From: Ancylostoma caninum
Lineage: Eukaryota > Nematoda > Chromadorea > Rhabditida > Ancylostomatidae
Length of the DNA: 64,000 bases
Direction: 5' to 3'
Assembly (NCBI GenBank): GCA_037903475.1
Contig: JBAJFG010000297.1
Span: forward strand, 1-64,000
Shown: positions 22,866-33,095 of the stretch, in pieces
How positions within the stretch are numbered: the first letter of the stretch is position 1
Layout: each line of letters begins with the position of its first letter
Translations under genes and position numbers: made by a program
Notes under the pieces: generated by a model
The model's input: the letters and a program-made list of their open reading frames with translations, nothing else
Told to the model about the DNA's origin: nothing
Database searches by the model: none

Positions 22866-24492
22866 TCTGGTAACGAGTGATTGACTCAGGTGGCTACGTC
22901 ACTGCCTGCTTTGTTGACTACACTAAAGCTTTTGATTCGATTCCTTTAGATTTACTCTCCCTAAAGCTCCGCGCGTATGGGCTAGGTGGTTGTCTCCTGA
23001 AGTTTTTGGAAGCCTTTTTGAATGGACGTACTCAAAAAGTTCTTGTCAATGGTGCTTTTTCCGACAGCTATCGTACACCTAGCGGAGTCCCTCAAGGAAC
23101 TTGTCTTGGGCCACTGATGTTCTTGCTCTATATAAATGATTTACCTCACAGTCTTGCTGACGATGTTCATTGCTCTATATATGCTGACCATTCTAAATTC
23201 TTTTCGATAAATGATGTCGGTGCACTCCAGCAAGCGCTAAGGGCTCTGGTTACTTGGTCCAACAAATGGCAGCTTGACATATCCCGCGAGAAGACTACCG
23301 TGATGTGCATTGGCCGCAATCATCCAAAAAATTGTTCGTTCCACCTGGGAAGTTATCAATTGACTATCTCAAACTGGATACGTGATTTTGGGGTAACGTA
23401 CTGCGATAGGCTTTCATTTGGTCAGTATATCGAGGAAATTGTAGCAAAGGCTAACATTAGATCTAATTTCATACTGCGCGCCTTCAAAACTCGCAACATG
23501 AACACGCTTTTCGAGCTGTTCACAACTTATGTACGACCAATTCTCGAATACTGCGCTCCACTTTGGTCTCCTACTAAACAGTACCACATCGATAAACTCG
23601 AAAATGTTCAAAAAAGATTTACGAAGCAAATATTTGTAAGGAATGGTAAATTCCAGGCTACATATCCGCAGCGACTAACTGCTCTCAGTAGCAACACGTT
23701 GCAACTGAGAAGAGTAGTCTATGATCAGAGCCTTCTTTTCAAAATTTTAATGGGCTCAATTGAAATTGATAAGCACACGCTTCTGACAATGTCAAGATTT
23801 AATGACAGGACTAGAGGCCGTGATTTGCGGATGGTAGTAGAGCGGTTCCATTCTCGGCAATTCCGTGACTCCTTCCTGGTGCGTGCTGTAAAGATGTGGA
23901 ATGAACTGCCACAGTCTCTTTTGGGTTCAACCTCTCCAGCTAAATTCGCTGAGGGTCTTCTGAATTTTTTACAACAAAGTGGTCGTCTCTGATCTCAATT
24001 TCTAGCACTATTTTCACATGAATCAAAATTTGAATTTTCAGGGTTTCACTCACTTCTGTTCTTCCTTTCCGGTTTCCTCACGTTCCTTTTAAACACCTCT
24101 GCTGTAGTCCTTTCTTTTCTAGTGCTTAGTCATGACGTTCTCACTAGTTAGCTTTGTTCATGTTATTTGTATAAGGAGATGCCATTTTAGGGCAAAGGAT
24201 GATCTTTGCTCCTTGTATCCCCCTTCTCCCTGGAGCAGCCGACATGTGAGCATTGGTGGTGTTGACGGACCTACCAAGTTGGCACCCGGAGCTGCCTCGT
24301 ACCTCATGCGACTTGCAGTGTTGGCCGGCCACTGCTCTTCACCACCAATTTTTCTCACTCTCCTCCCCCCCCCCGCCCTTTGTAGTTTTACAGTGATCAG
24401 TTTTGTACTATCGGTCTACTTCATATTATTTCGCTTGCTCTTCGTATGCTCAGATTGTAACCGATAATTATAAATAAATAAATAAATAAATC
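22866..24492 (+). mobile_element. CR1-like LINE (inner copy) nested in the outer LINE
   Basis: A 5'-truncated copy starting near 22866 and ending in an AAAT repeat tail (AATAAATAAATAAATAAAT, to 24492). It interrupts the outer LINE inside the RT domain: the outer protein stops at about GCLRRFLVNFL and resumes after the tail with RRQIIAVNGAL, while the inner copy itself reads straight through GCLLKFLEAFLNGRTQKVLV. The inner copy is much less decayed than the outer one, consistent with later arrival. Its 3' untranslated region has the family tail GTTGACGGACCTACCAAGTT at 24259. A target duplication was not resolved. Confidence 0.85.
22877..23992 (+). pseudogene. LINE reverse transcriptase, C-terminal 371 codons, catalytic Asp lost
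   Basis: The frame is open for 371 codons up to a TGA. Order of motifs: palm-A FVDYTKAFDSIP (about residues 12-23), SGVPQGTCLGPLMFLLYIND (about 70-89), palm-C IYADHSKFF (about 101), then the post-RT segment with FGVTYCDRLSF, YVRPILEYCAPLWSPTKQYH and a C-terminal KMWNELPQSLLG. The catalytic YADD is YADH: the second aspartate codon is CAT at 23189-23191. The N-terminal RT, endonuclease and ORF1 are absent because of 5' truncation. The first ATG of the frame falls just inside the truncation point and is not a natural start. Apart from the histidine this stretch carries no disabling lesion, so it is the youngest LINE copy in the window. Confidence 0.85.
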
Positions 24493-25740
24493 GTAGACAA
24501 ATTATTGCAGTCAATGGTGCTCTATCTGAGCAGTACTGTACGTTGAGTCTGGTTCCGCAGGGGACTTGCTAAGGGCCCTTGGCTGTTGTATTTCAATGAT
24601 CTGCCAAACCACCTCTGGGCGTGCGGTGCACAATGTCTGCTGATGATGTCAAGCTTTTTACTAATGATCAAGCCACCTTACTCCAGTTCGGTCTCGATAC
24701 TCTCGCTGAAGGTCTCAAATATGGGGACTTACCATTTTACAGGAGAAAACCTTTGTGTTATGTCTGGGAAAACAGACTTTATTCCAGTTTTCTCTGAAAG
24801 GGCAAAACATCTCTTTGAATGAAAAGGTTAGAAATCTGGGAGTTTCGTACTCTAACACTATGTCATATCATGAGTACATAACAAAGACAGTTGGGTTTGT
24901 TAACAGGAGAGCAAACTGCATTATGACAGCTTTTACAACCAGAAAGTTCAATTATTGTTTCGTCTTCTTTGCATTATGATTCGCCCACTTCCTGAATATT
25001 GCCCCATGATCTGGTCACCGACAACCCGCAGCTTAGTTCAGCAAATTGAAAGGGTCCAAGTAAAATTTATCGAGAGAATCTTTGCCCGCTGTGGTGTTTT
25101 TCGCATGTCTTATAAAGAGAGGCTACAGCGCCTCAGTGCTGAAACACTAGGGCTCAGAAGAAAGTTGACGGATTACGACTGTGTGTTTAAGTGCGTGCGC
25201 TTGGAAACAAGAAGATTTGGAATTCGGACAACTTTTTACGAAATCGAATACCGTTGGTATCAAGCGAGGTCACAATTCTCGAATTTCGAGCGAAAGTCGT
25301 TTTCTAGACAGTATGATAGCTCATTCACTGAGGGAATAGTCCCACTGTGAAACAAACTCCCAAGGGACATCACTTACTCCAAATCTACTCGTTCGTTCCA
25401 CAATGAAGTTGAGAAATATCTCCGCTCAACACGGCACTTCTAGCTTTGTCTGTTTACCTGTTTATGTTTTTCTCAAGCTCTGGTAAGTATTCATCGTACT
25501 TTCCCCACAATTAATAGGCACTGGCTGTTATCATTTCAGATGTGACGACTATTGCTACAGAATCAATTGTTTCCTTAATATCCCCATCCATCCCCGCGTA
25601 TTTGAACGAAGCTGAGCCTGGCAGGGTTGACGGACCTAGTAAGCTGGCATCCGGAGCCCACATATGAAGCCTTGCGGTGTTGGGCTGCCACTGCTCTTCC
25701 TTGCCATGGCACCTCCTTACCCCAATCGTCGCTAGTTAAT

Positions 25741-26039
25741 ATTGTTTCATTTGTTATCTATTACTAGTTGCTTGATGTTAAAACTAGCATGTCAAACCGG
25801 TTGAAGTGTAGGCATGAAACTAATATTAGATATGAAAATTCAGTTCATGCCATAGTAACCTTTATGCACGAACTGCCTTCAAGGCTCATGTAATTAGCGT
25901 AACTAAGGAATATTTCATGCGAAGATATTGATTCACTGATTCTGTCAGCGCATTTCTAAGGGTTTACTGTGCTCACGCCTTTATTCATGTTCAGCATGCT
26001 AGATATCCGCTATGGACATACATATTTCCACCACGCAGA
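25741..26039. other. short unannotated gap
   Basis: No gene or repeat is recognised between the LINE tail and the tandem repeat that follows. Confidence 0.4.
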
Positions 26040-26345
26040 AAAAGAACGCCTAAAAAATCAATGAAATCAATAAACCAGTGACCACGCCGTGCAAAGTGGC
26101 CGTCAGATTCGTAATCAGCGTGATGAAAAGCCACTGTGGGTACGGTTAGGCCAAACCTGCAGCACAAACCGCGAAAAATCAATAAAACCAATGAATCGAT
26201 AACCACGCGGTGCAAAGTGGCCTTCAGATTCGTGAACAGCGTGGTGGATTACCCTATGCCCATTTCGATAAGGATTGGGGCCAAACTAAGAAAAATCGAT
26301 AAAATCGATCGACAAGTCGATATCCGGGTCGATACTATCCGATGA
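26040..26345. repeat. about 120-bp tandem repeat of a dispersed family, three units
   Basis: Units start near 26050, 26172 and 26290 with GAAAAATCAATAAAACCAAT-like sequence and continue with CACGCGGTGCAAAGTGGCC and TCAGATTCGTGAACAGCGTG. Two more units of the same family occur at 46785-46975, there preceded by ACCCGGCTTTGCTCGGGTCC. Confidence 0.8.
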
Positions 26346-27437
26346 GTAGTGTCCTAGGCCCTCCGCCCTATTCGGATGGTGTCCCATGTTTCCAAGGCCC
26401 CTTCTTCACCACCTTGCTTATAGATGCATTCCTATCGTTTGAATTTGGCGCCCATGTGCGCCGTCCAGATTTTTGAAAAAAAGTGTCGTAAGCGTTTCTA
26501 TGTTTTATATATAGATATCGGAACCTGTTTAGTTCTTGTATTGTTTTAATCTCAATTGTGTCGATAAAGATTCATAACATAACATAACATGGAACCTACC
26601 TTTTGCGTCGGAAAGAAACCCTCTATATGCGCTTGGGTAAGTCACCTCTTAACACTGATTATACCCCCCAACGTTACGTAATAAAAACTGTGGATAAGGT
26701 TGCGGATTGGGTTTTCGGTATGATGACCAATTGAACTTCTCTTAAAGGCAGTGTCTCAGCTCAGGTTCGAATCCCAGCATTTGGTATGAGAAGAATCTAG
26801 GGAAGGTGCTGATTACAATGGTGTAGGCATTCCGATTCAAAAATGCAAAGAACTCCCTTCTTTAACGGTTTCATTTTGGAGCGAACTTCCAGCCGCCGCA
26901 TCGAAAGCTCGTCCACACGGCGACGCGCCGCTATCGATCGGCGCCACTCCCTCCATGCCACTCCACTCCAGAAGCCACTGCCTGCCTGACTGATATTATT
27001 AAAAACCACTTTATGCACGGACGTTGCTGGAACCCGGCTGGCCCGGTTCCCTCCTGGGGTGCGATTCATCAACGGTGACCAGGTTAGCGCGCGCGCCGCA
27101 GATTACTAAACCAGCAGGCTAGCGTGACCAAGGGGCAGACGCAGCCTGCGATGCATTAACGCGCCAATGGGCTAGGCCTATTAGCCAGGCCGTAGCCATT
27201 GTGTAGTTGCGTAAATCGCGCGGTACAGTCGTCACAATCTCCTATTTTCTCTTATAAATTTGTTCTTTTATGCCATTTTTTTCACAATACTCACTGATGC
27301 TTTTACCGCTTCCACTTATAAATGTCGGATTTGTAGTTTTCGTAGTATTTTTTCTAGTTAGCATAATTTTCCGCTGTATTTCCCGGATTGCATTCGTATT
27401 TTCTGATTCATTTTATTAATAGTGTATTATGCAACCT
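26346..27437. other. gene-free interval upstream of the Myb-like gene
   Basis: Contains an AACAT microsatellite at about 26574-26592 that may be a repeat tail. A CTTAAAGGCAGTGTC motif near 26742 resembles one at 15549. A GC-rich block around 26880-27150 has no supportable exon. Confidence 0.4.
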
Positions 27438-27438
27438 A

Positions 27439-27445
27439 TTTCCAG
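27439..27445 (+). promoter_or_regulatory. possible trans-splice acceptor at the Myb-like start
   Basis: TTTCCAG ends directly against the ATG at 27446. In nematodes such a polypyrimidine-AG abutting a start codon is typical of spliced-leader addition, but a normal acceptor from an unseen 5' exon looks the same. Confidence 0.45.
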
Positions 27446-28547
27446 ATGGAAAACGTCAACGTTGATGGCGAGAATGCCAGAAAGAAAGCTCCTTCGTTTC
27501 AAGAATGCGAATTCCGCCTTCTCATAACGCTGTACACCGATTCCTTCGAGCAGTTCCATGGGAAATTCAAAGGAGGTAAGTATTGTGCGTTTTAATTGAG
27601 GAGAAATCGCAATATTTTTACAGAGTAAGTTATGATTTTTTGTTTAGCTGGCAAGACAGGTCCTTCTGACCGCTCGAATTTGTTGCGGCAATTTGCGAGG
27701 GAGGTGTCGAACCTTGGAGTGTGGGAGAGGAGCGAAAAACAAATTGAAGAGCGGATAAGGGCGGACACAAAGCGGGTGCGGAAGCATTTAAGTGAAGAGG
27801 TACGTTGCTGACTTCCAGTGAATTATTAGTGCCTATTATTCTGGGTCATATTGAATTTCAGAAAGCGAAACTCAGTGGTACCGGCGGAGGTCCTGGACCA
27901 TCAGTGAGCAGTTTGCCATCATACCTCCACCGACTTCGAGACGTTCTGGTTGAGAAGCCGCATCAAGAAGGGATTCCTGGACTGCGTAAGTTACCCAGCG
28001 TGATTTTTGTTGGAATTTACAAGTGTTTCATGCACTGTTCAGAAGAGGACCAGTACCCATAGTACGTCCCAAGTGTGGAGGAATCTCAGCCACTTCCGTC
28101 GAATCCGCCAGGTCCTGTGGAGTGCTTAGATGAGACGCACGAAGAAATGGAGGTGGAGCAAGGACACACGGAGGAAAGCACTCCACAGCGTCTCACTCGC
28201 ACACCGAAAAGGAAGTCGAAGAGGGTCACCCATGCAGCGTACGTTTTCGGTACCAATCACTTAGCACTTATTTCATTTTGTTGTTCTCTATCGAAATATC
28301 TGCCACTGATTCCAGGAGAGCGCGAGAAGTCCTATCTTTGTTCACTGATCGCCGTCAGCAGTGATACGAGGAGGAAAGAAAGCTCGCTGTGATGCGTCAG
28401 GAACATGCTGCAGAGGAGAAGAAGCTGCTCAAGATCAAGCAGGACATAGCGCGAGCTCAGCTTGAGCGTGAGCAGTTTAAAGGCAGGGGTCCACCTCATT
28501 TTCGTAGTTCAGCTAACAGCAGATTCTGCATCTACTCGGCGCGATAG
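27446..28547 (+). pseudogene. five-exon Myb/SANT-like DNA-binding protein gene with two in-frame stops
   Basis: Exons 27446-27575, 27648-27799, 27862-27985, 28043-28238 and 28316-28547 join in phase with GT...AG introns of 57-77 bases, giving 277 codons. Residues ~17-110 resemble the Myb/SANT-like trihelix domain common in nematode and Harbinger-associated proteins: FRLLITLYTDSFEQFHGKF, then RSNLLRQFAREVSNLGVWER, a basic KRVRKHLSEEKAKL helix and the hallmark GTGGGP turn. A linker (SLPSYLHRLRDVLVE), an acidic part and a basic KRKSKRVTHA segment follow. The C-terminus is a charged likely coiled coil (EEERKLAVMRQEHAAEEKKL). TAG at 28060-28062 (codon 142) and TGA at 28362-28364 (codon 217) interrupt it; each is one substitution from sense. 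A 141-residue product with the domain intact could still be made. The family is inferred by eye. Confidence 0.6.
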
Positions 28548-30480
28548 TTCCAACGGTATACATAAATTGTCTCAGAATGGTCTATAAACCCGCCTTCCAG
28601 GACGGGGTCTGTAACAGTTTGCCAACCCGAGTTGACATGTGAAGCCGTTGATCTTATCGATTGGACACGCCAAGACTCGTTGACCGACGCGGCAACCGTG
28701 GCAGGCAGCCAGCACAGCTTGGAGCGATCCGCCTCCGGGCTCCAAATTTCTATCCAGTTCGAGCCTTTCAAAAATGGGGATTTCGTCGCTTCTGTGCCTG
28801 TTGATGTACATCCCAGGGATCAACATGATGAGAAGGTCTAGGGTATGTTGGTAAATCCAACAGGCAGAGCGAGGTGACCCTCTGCCTTTAAGCTGCATCG
28901 TGCAAGACAAGCTGCCAGCACCACCTTTTCTTATCGAAACCCTATCTTCCCTCAAAATTCAAATGAACCCACCCCTCCTCCATCCTACCCCCATCTTTGA
29001 TACCAGTAAATTAAGAGTTATTATCGTTGTATTTGTCAATGTTATATAGGTTTTAATTCAGAGTATTTGACGTCATAATACGGGCATTATTGAGCTTGTG
29101 AGTAGTATCTGTGATTGCACCTAAGCTCCTCATATTGTTATTAGATTAATAGTTATTGAAAAAGAATAAATGTATAATTGTTGTTAACATGTAGACAAGA
29201 TTCAGCCCAAATGGATACCGGGGACCAGTTCTCGCCTGCGCGAATTTTGAGCAACAACGCAGCAGTGGATCACTTTTGCCATAGGAGAGCTACAAATGAT
29301 AAAAACAATATTTTATTGCTAAGTAACTATTGTTTCGACGCCTTGTTTCGACCTGAGTCCTGTTCAGCATGATACTCTAACCAGAGCAGAAGGAGCTGCG
29401 TTGATGTACGGAGGACACGCAATCGTTCCAAAAATCCTAGCCAAACAAACTGTCACCAATAGTGTATATTATGTATTTCAATATTTACATTTTCTCTTTC
29501 GTAGGACTTCAAGGATTTGAAGCCAATTTGTGTGGCCCTCTGAAAGGGGTTTTTCCCTCTTTCAAAACAAACCGCTTGAACATTCGGGCTAACTCTTTTC
29601 AGCGCCTTTTTGTAGAGCTGCGAACAAATGATGAGCCGACGCGATTATCGGCTGATCGTAGTTGATGATACCAAACTTGATCACTCTGAATCGGAGGTGT
29701 CCGGTAATCTCGCACTTGTTTTAACTTGGAATCGCCTCCCCAACGGGCATTGAGCTTGGGGATTGCGAAGTTTTCTTCCTACAAGTTGAAACTCAAATGC
29801 AACTATGGTCGTGGTCGCGAAATGTCGATTGATGATCAGGCGTTGAGGACAGCCGTAGGACCCAAACCGGATCTTACCATCCTACAGACGAGACCAGGGA
29901 TGGATGCTCACTACAATACAGTTTCAAAAGATCTGATTCCAATTAACAAGGTAAGAAAGGCGAGGACGTGAACACCATACGATCTAAATGATGACCGGCG
30001 TCTTACCAGGTGCGGCATCTTTTCTAACCTAATTTTTAGTCCCAAAACAAACCATTTCTAGACCTTATAATTACTGTAGATGAAGCTCGGTTTCTATGCG
30101 ATAACACGAAATGCAAATGGTGTAGGTGGTGACGTTTTCCCACTTCTCCCACTTTACGCATGAAAAGACTTGTCAGCGGAAATTTGTCATAAGCTCGCTC
30201 GTTGCATCTGAGTGCTGCATGCGAACATCGTGGTGTGACGTCTGTTTTCAACAGACAGGGCAGAAAATCAGGCCAGTGTGACCCAACACGAACATTTCAG
30301 TATGATTCACCTAGTTATGAGATGGTGATCGTGTTGCCTACGTAACCATGCAGCTCAAATGCGTCGGCATTTTTCTTCCTAATGGTGACTTCAATGCCTT
30401 TGAGCCACTGAAGTCACCTTTAACAAGAAAAATGGCGACTAGTTTAGACTAGAATAGATTTTTTAGAATAGTCGACTATA
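28548..30480. other. no identified gene
   Basis: Frames at 28572-28955 (minus), 29462-29665 and 29726-29971 have no recognised domain. A phrase near 30051-30115 (VDEARFLCDNTKCKW, low complexity of evidence) faintly recalls mariner-type transposase and is not claimed. AAACCC and ATTAAGAG-type AT-rich spacers fill the rest. Confidence 0.35.
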
Positions 30481-32396
30481 TTCTCTGGGACGTACATCGC
30501 GGCGCCAATGCTGGATGAAGTGATGAGCAACATGGGGTTACTCTATAGCAAGAAAACGCTTGTTCAAGTCAAATCAAGTATCAGTTGGATAGTTGCAAGA
30601 CCGGTGGCACTGTACGGAACCGAATGGTAGGCAGCTAAGAAGGTTAACAAGCAGATTTTGCACACCATGCGGATGCGGACGCAAGGACGCAAGGATCAAT
30701 GGGTATGACGCAGAGTTTTACATTCGAAAATATTTTTCGAATATTCGATCATTCGAATTTTCGAATTCCCAGGGACCTCCGAATTTCCAAATATTCGAAC
30801 CTTCGAATTTTTTGAACCCACCGAATTTCCGAATTTCTGGGGATCCCCGAATTTTCGAATTTTTGCGGACCACCGTATTTTCGAATAACATTCTATCCGG
30901 TAAAAACATTTTTTACCCATGCATGTAGGTGAACAACGCGATATGTTTCCCATTCAGAAGGCGTAGGGGCATGAAACTTTTCGATAAGTAGTAAGTAATA
31001 AGTTTCATATGCCGTTTTGCAATTTCTTATCCCCATGTGTGGACGCTTGTACTGCTGTGAAGTTGGTCCCTTATCGGTTTTAGAATTGCAACTGGTTGAA
31101 ATTGCTAAGCTTAAGAACGCCTTTCTCTCTTGAGGTCTGTAACCATCACTAAAGAAACGTGAAGTGGATGAAACCCTTCGTTTGTGGAAAGGCTTCCTCT
31201 TTAATGTATATGCGTTGTAGTTTGAAAAAACGAGCCATGGTGGTGAATGTAGAGGAATTGACGCGGTAAAAATAATGTTGGATACAGTGGTTCAGTTACC
31301 TTGATCATGAGTGAGCTTCCAGCTATCAACAAAAAAGCGTTAGCGATACCAGTAAAAGCACTGTGTTACCCCGTTCCTCATCATTACTTCTGTTTATCCG
31401 GTCCAACTGCATGCTTGTACGTTGGATGTCAAAACCAACAGAACTTCTATAACAAGATGTCGGAGTATGTTTGGGCAGGAAGAATAACAAGAGGATCTCA
31501 AGATTCTTTGAGAACTTTGAATCATATAACTAACGGTTATGTACTTAGAAAGAGTTTCAACGAAGCAGTGGTCGGAAATCAATTAAATATAAGGAAGAAT
31601 GCTGTGTAAAAGTTATTATTATAGTTTCCAGTTCACATACATTGTTCTGGAGGAAAGGCTTAAATAATCATAAGTGTAGCTAAAACTTCTAATCTCTCAA
31701 GTGTCCAGAAAAGTGCATACGTATGTAGGTTTCACCGGAGAGATTGCAGTTTCTAAGCTTCCAAATGTGGTTGGCGGCTCTCGAATGCGTGCAAAGATAC
31801 GAGCAGGTTTTTGGGAAAATTGAGGCTGAAATGAGAAATTAGACTGGGGTTTCAACTGGAATGGTTCTTCAGCAAGAAAGTGGAATAACAGTTGCGAAGC
31901 GAAACATATCCAAATATTCGAATTTTCGAATGCTTCTGCACCCTCGGAATTTCGAATATTCGAATTTTCGAATACTGCGGGGCCATCAAATTTTCGGATA
32001 TTCGAATTTTTCGATTTCCCCGAATTCTTGAATATTCGGGCTTTCGAATTTTTCGGAACCTCCGACTTTTCGAATGAATATTCGAATTTTATTCGATTTT
32101 TTCAAAACTCTAGTATGACGCCAAAAGACAAGATACCAGATTAGTCTGGACAAGAAAAGGGAGCTCAGTTGCGATGGTTCGGGCACGTGGAGCTTTGAGA
32201 AGAATTGCTATGTTGCTAAAACTACACTCAACTCAAATGTGATGAACGCCAGACCAGGAGGAGGACCTAAAATACGTTGACTGGAATGTGTGAAATCGGA
32301 CATGGACCAGGGCTGATCTAGTGGAAGAGATGTACAACAGCGGACCCCGTTTCTACTTGAGACGAACACCAGAGAGAAGGAGAAGTAGTTTTTTCT
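30481..32396 (+). mobile_element. RTE-type LINE 3' end, split by a hAT element
   Basis: The left piece (about 30490-30710) reads LLYSKKTLVQVKSSISWIVA then RPVALYGTEW and KKVNKQILHTMRMR, the conserved segment after the RT in RTE/BovB-type elements. The right piece (32113 to about 32395) reads GMTPKDKIPD, LRWFGHVE, VAKTTLN-like and RPGGGPKIRWLECVKSDMD, the very C-terminus. The two halves become contiguous when 30711-32112 and one copy of the 8-base duplication are removed. Frameshifts and stops are present on both sides. Confidence 0.8.
30711..32112. mobile_element. non-autonomous hAT-type element, 1,402 bp, with 8-bp target duplication
   Basis: The left end is CAGAGTTTTAC and the right end, reverse-complemented, is TAGAGTTTTGA. 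It is flanked on both sides by GTATGACG (30703-30710 and 32113-32120). An 8-bp duplication and YAGAG termini fit the hAT superfamily. Both subterminal regions (30722-30900 and 31905-32100) are packed with TTCGAA/AATATTCGAA motifs, some in long palindromic runs. The interior has a 102-codon frame (31301-31609) with no transposase signature, so it would need a transposase in trans. It interrupts the RTE LINE. Confidence 0.85.
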
Positions 32397-32554
32397 TATC
32401 CCAAGGCAGACATAGCCATTTGTTTACTTAGATCTATATGTTCTACACCAAATAAAACTCCAAGCAAACCATTCGGAAGAGGAGCTCACCCCATCATGAC
32501 CACGTAGAAAACTGTATAGACTCTGAAAGATTTGAGAATCTACTTCGTACTCTA

Positions 32555-33093
32555 TTGGGTTGGGCAATAAGTCGTCTGTTTTTTTTTTCAAACCAATTTT
32601 TTACGGAATTTGAATTAAGTTTGATAGCACATTTCAGGTCATCTTCTAGCACTTGTTTTGCTCTTTACGAATAATATAACCAAGTCCCCAATTCCTGCTA
32701 CTTCTCAGTTTCTGTCGCATGAAATTTGACCCACCAATTCGACATGAGCGTACATCTCTGACACCTCCAACCTTTTCCACTAAAATAGTGGAACAAATGC
32801 AGCTCAAGCTGCTGGGGTTGTCAACAGCGTCTGAGTGGAAGCGATTACTGTTGAAGGGACAGCGCAGAAGTGGATGTCTACTTCAAAGAGGTCCATTTTG
32901 GGCTAGAGGATGCATCTTGTCCTGTACTCACAGTTCGTAGAGGTGTAATACGCTTTTTTGCAAGGACTTGTTTTACATGTGAAGAATAAGTACTGAGGAT
33001 ATTAACCTTCAGAAAAGGTCCAGTTCAACTACTCCACTTGGTAACAATACATTGAACGCTCAGAGTAACTGCATGAACTTATTGCCAACCTAA
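32555..33093. mobile_element. internally deleted mariner, 539 bp
   Basis: The left end is TTGGGTTGGGCAATAAGT and the right end, reverse-complemented, is TTAGGTTGGCAATAAGT. TA lies immediately outside each end (32553-32554 and 33094-33095), the mariner target duplication. Inside, on the plus strand, a decayed N-terminal transposase piece reads GTAQKW then FKEVHFGLEDA (about 32855-32905), as in the paired helix-turn-helix part before the catalytic domain. The catalytic domain is gone. Confidence 0.9.
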
Positions 33094-33095
33094 TA

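Larger units (their letters stand above)
20950..25740 (+). mobile_element. CR1-like LINE (outer copy), split by a nested LINE
   Basis: ORF1 fragments lie at about 20950-21500 (IYSTVVKVQADKTRIEEKLG; YTLEELELDGKLRRKAGELN). An endonuclease start KKFFLFNARSINDKL lies near 21690. The endonuclease-RT linker and N-terminal RT run about 21976-22850 in several frames, with palm-A FIDFKKAFDSIPLDNLFQKL at about 22737. The copy is then interrupted and resumes at about 24493 with RRQIIAVNGALSEQYC and a palm motif SADDVKLF (about 24643), followed by the post-RT part to about 25440 (PEYCPMIWSPT). Its 3' region contains the family tail GGTTGACGGACCTAGTAAGC (25625). Multiple frameshifts and an internal endonuclease deletion make it dead. 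Confidence 0.8.

Noticed and set aside
22579..22866. 95-codon minus-strand ORF
   Set aside because: It is antisense to a clear RT segment (FIDFKKAFDSIPLDNL) of the outer LINE.
26764..26780. tRNA T-arm-like GGTTCGAATCCCAGC
   Set aside because: No matching D-arm, anticodon stem or acceptor stem could be found in the 80 bases upstream.
30051..30115. faint mariner-like DEARF phrase
   Set aside because: Only a short weak resemblance, with stops on both sides and no inverted repeats.
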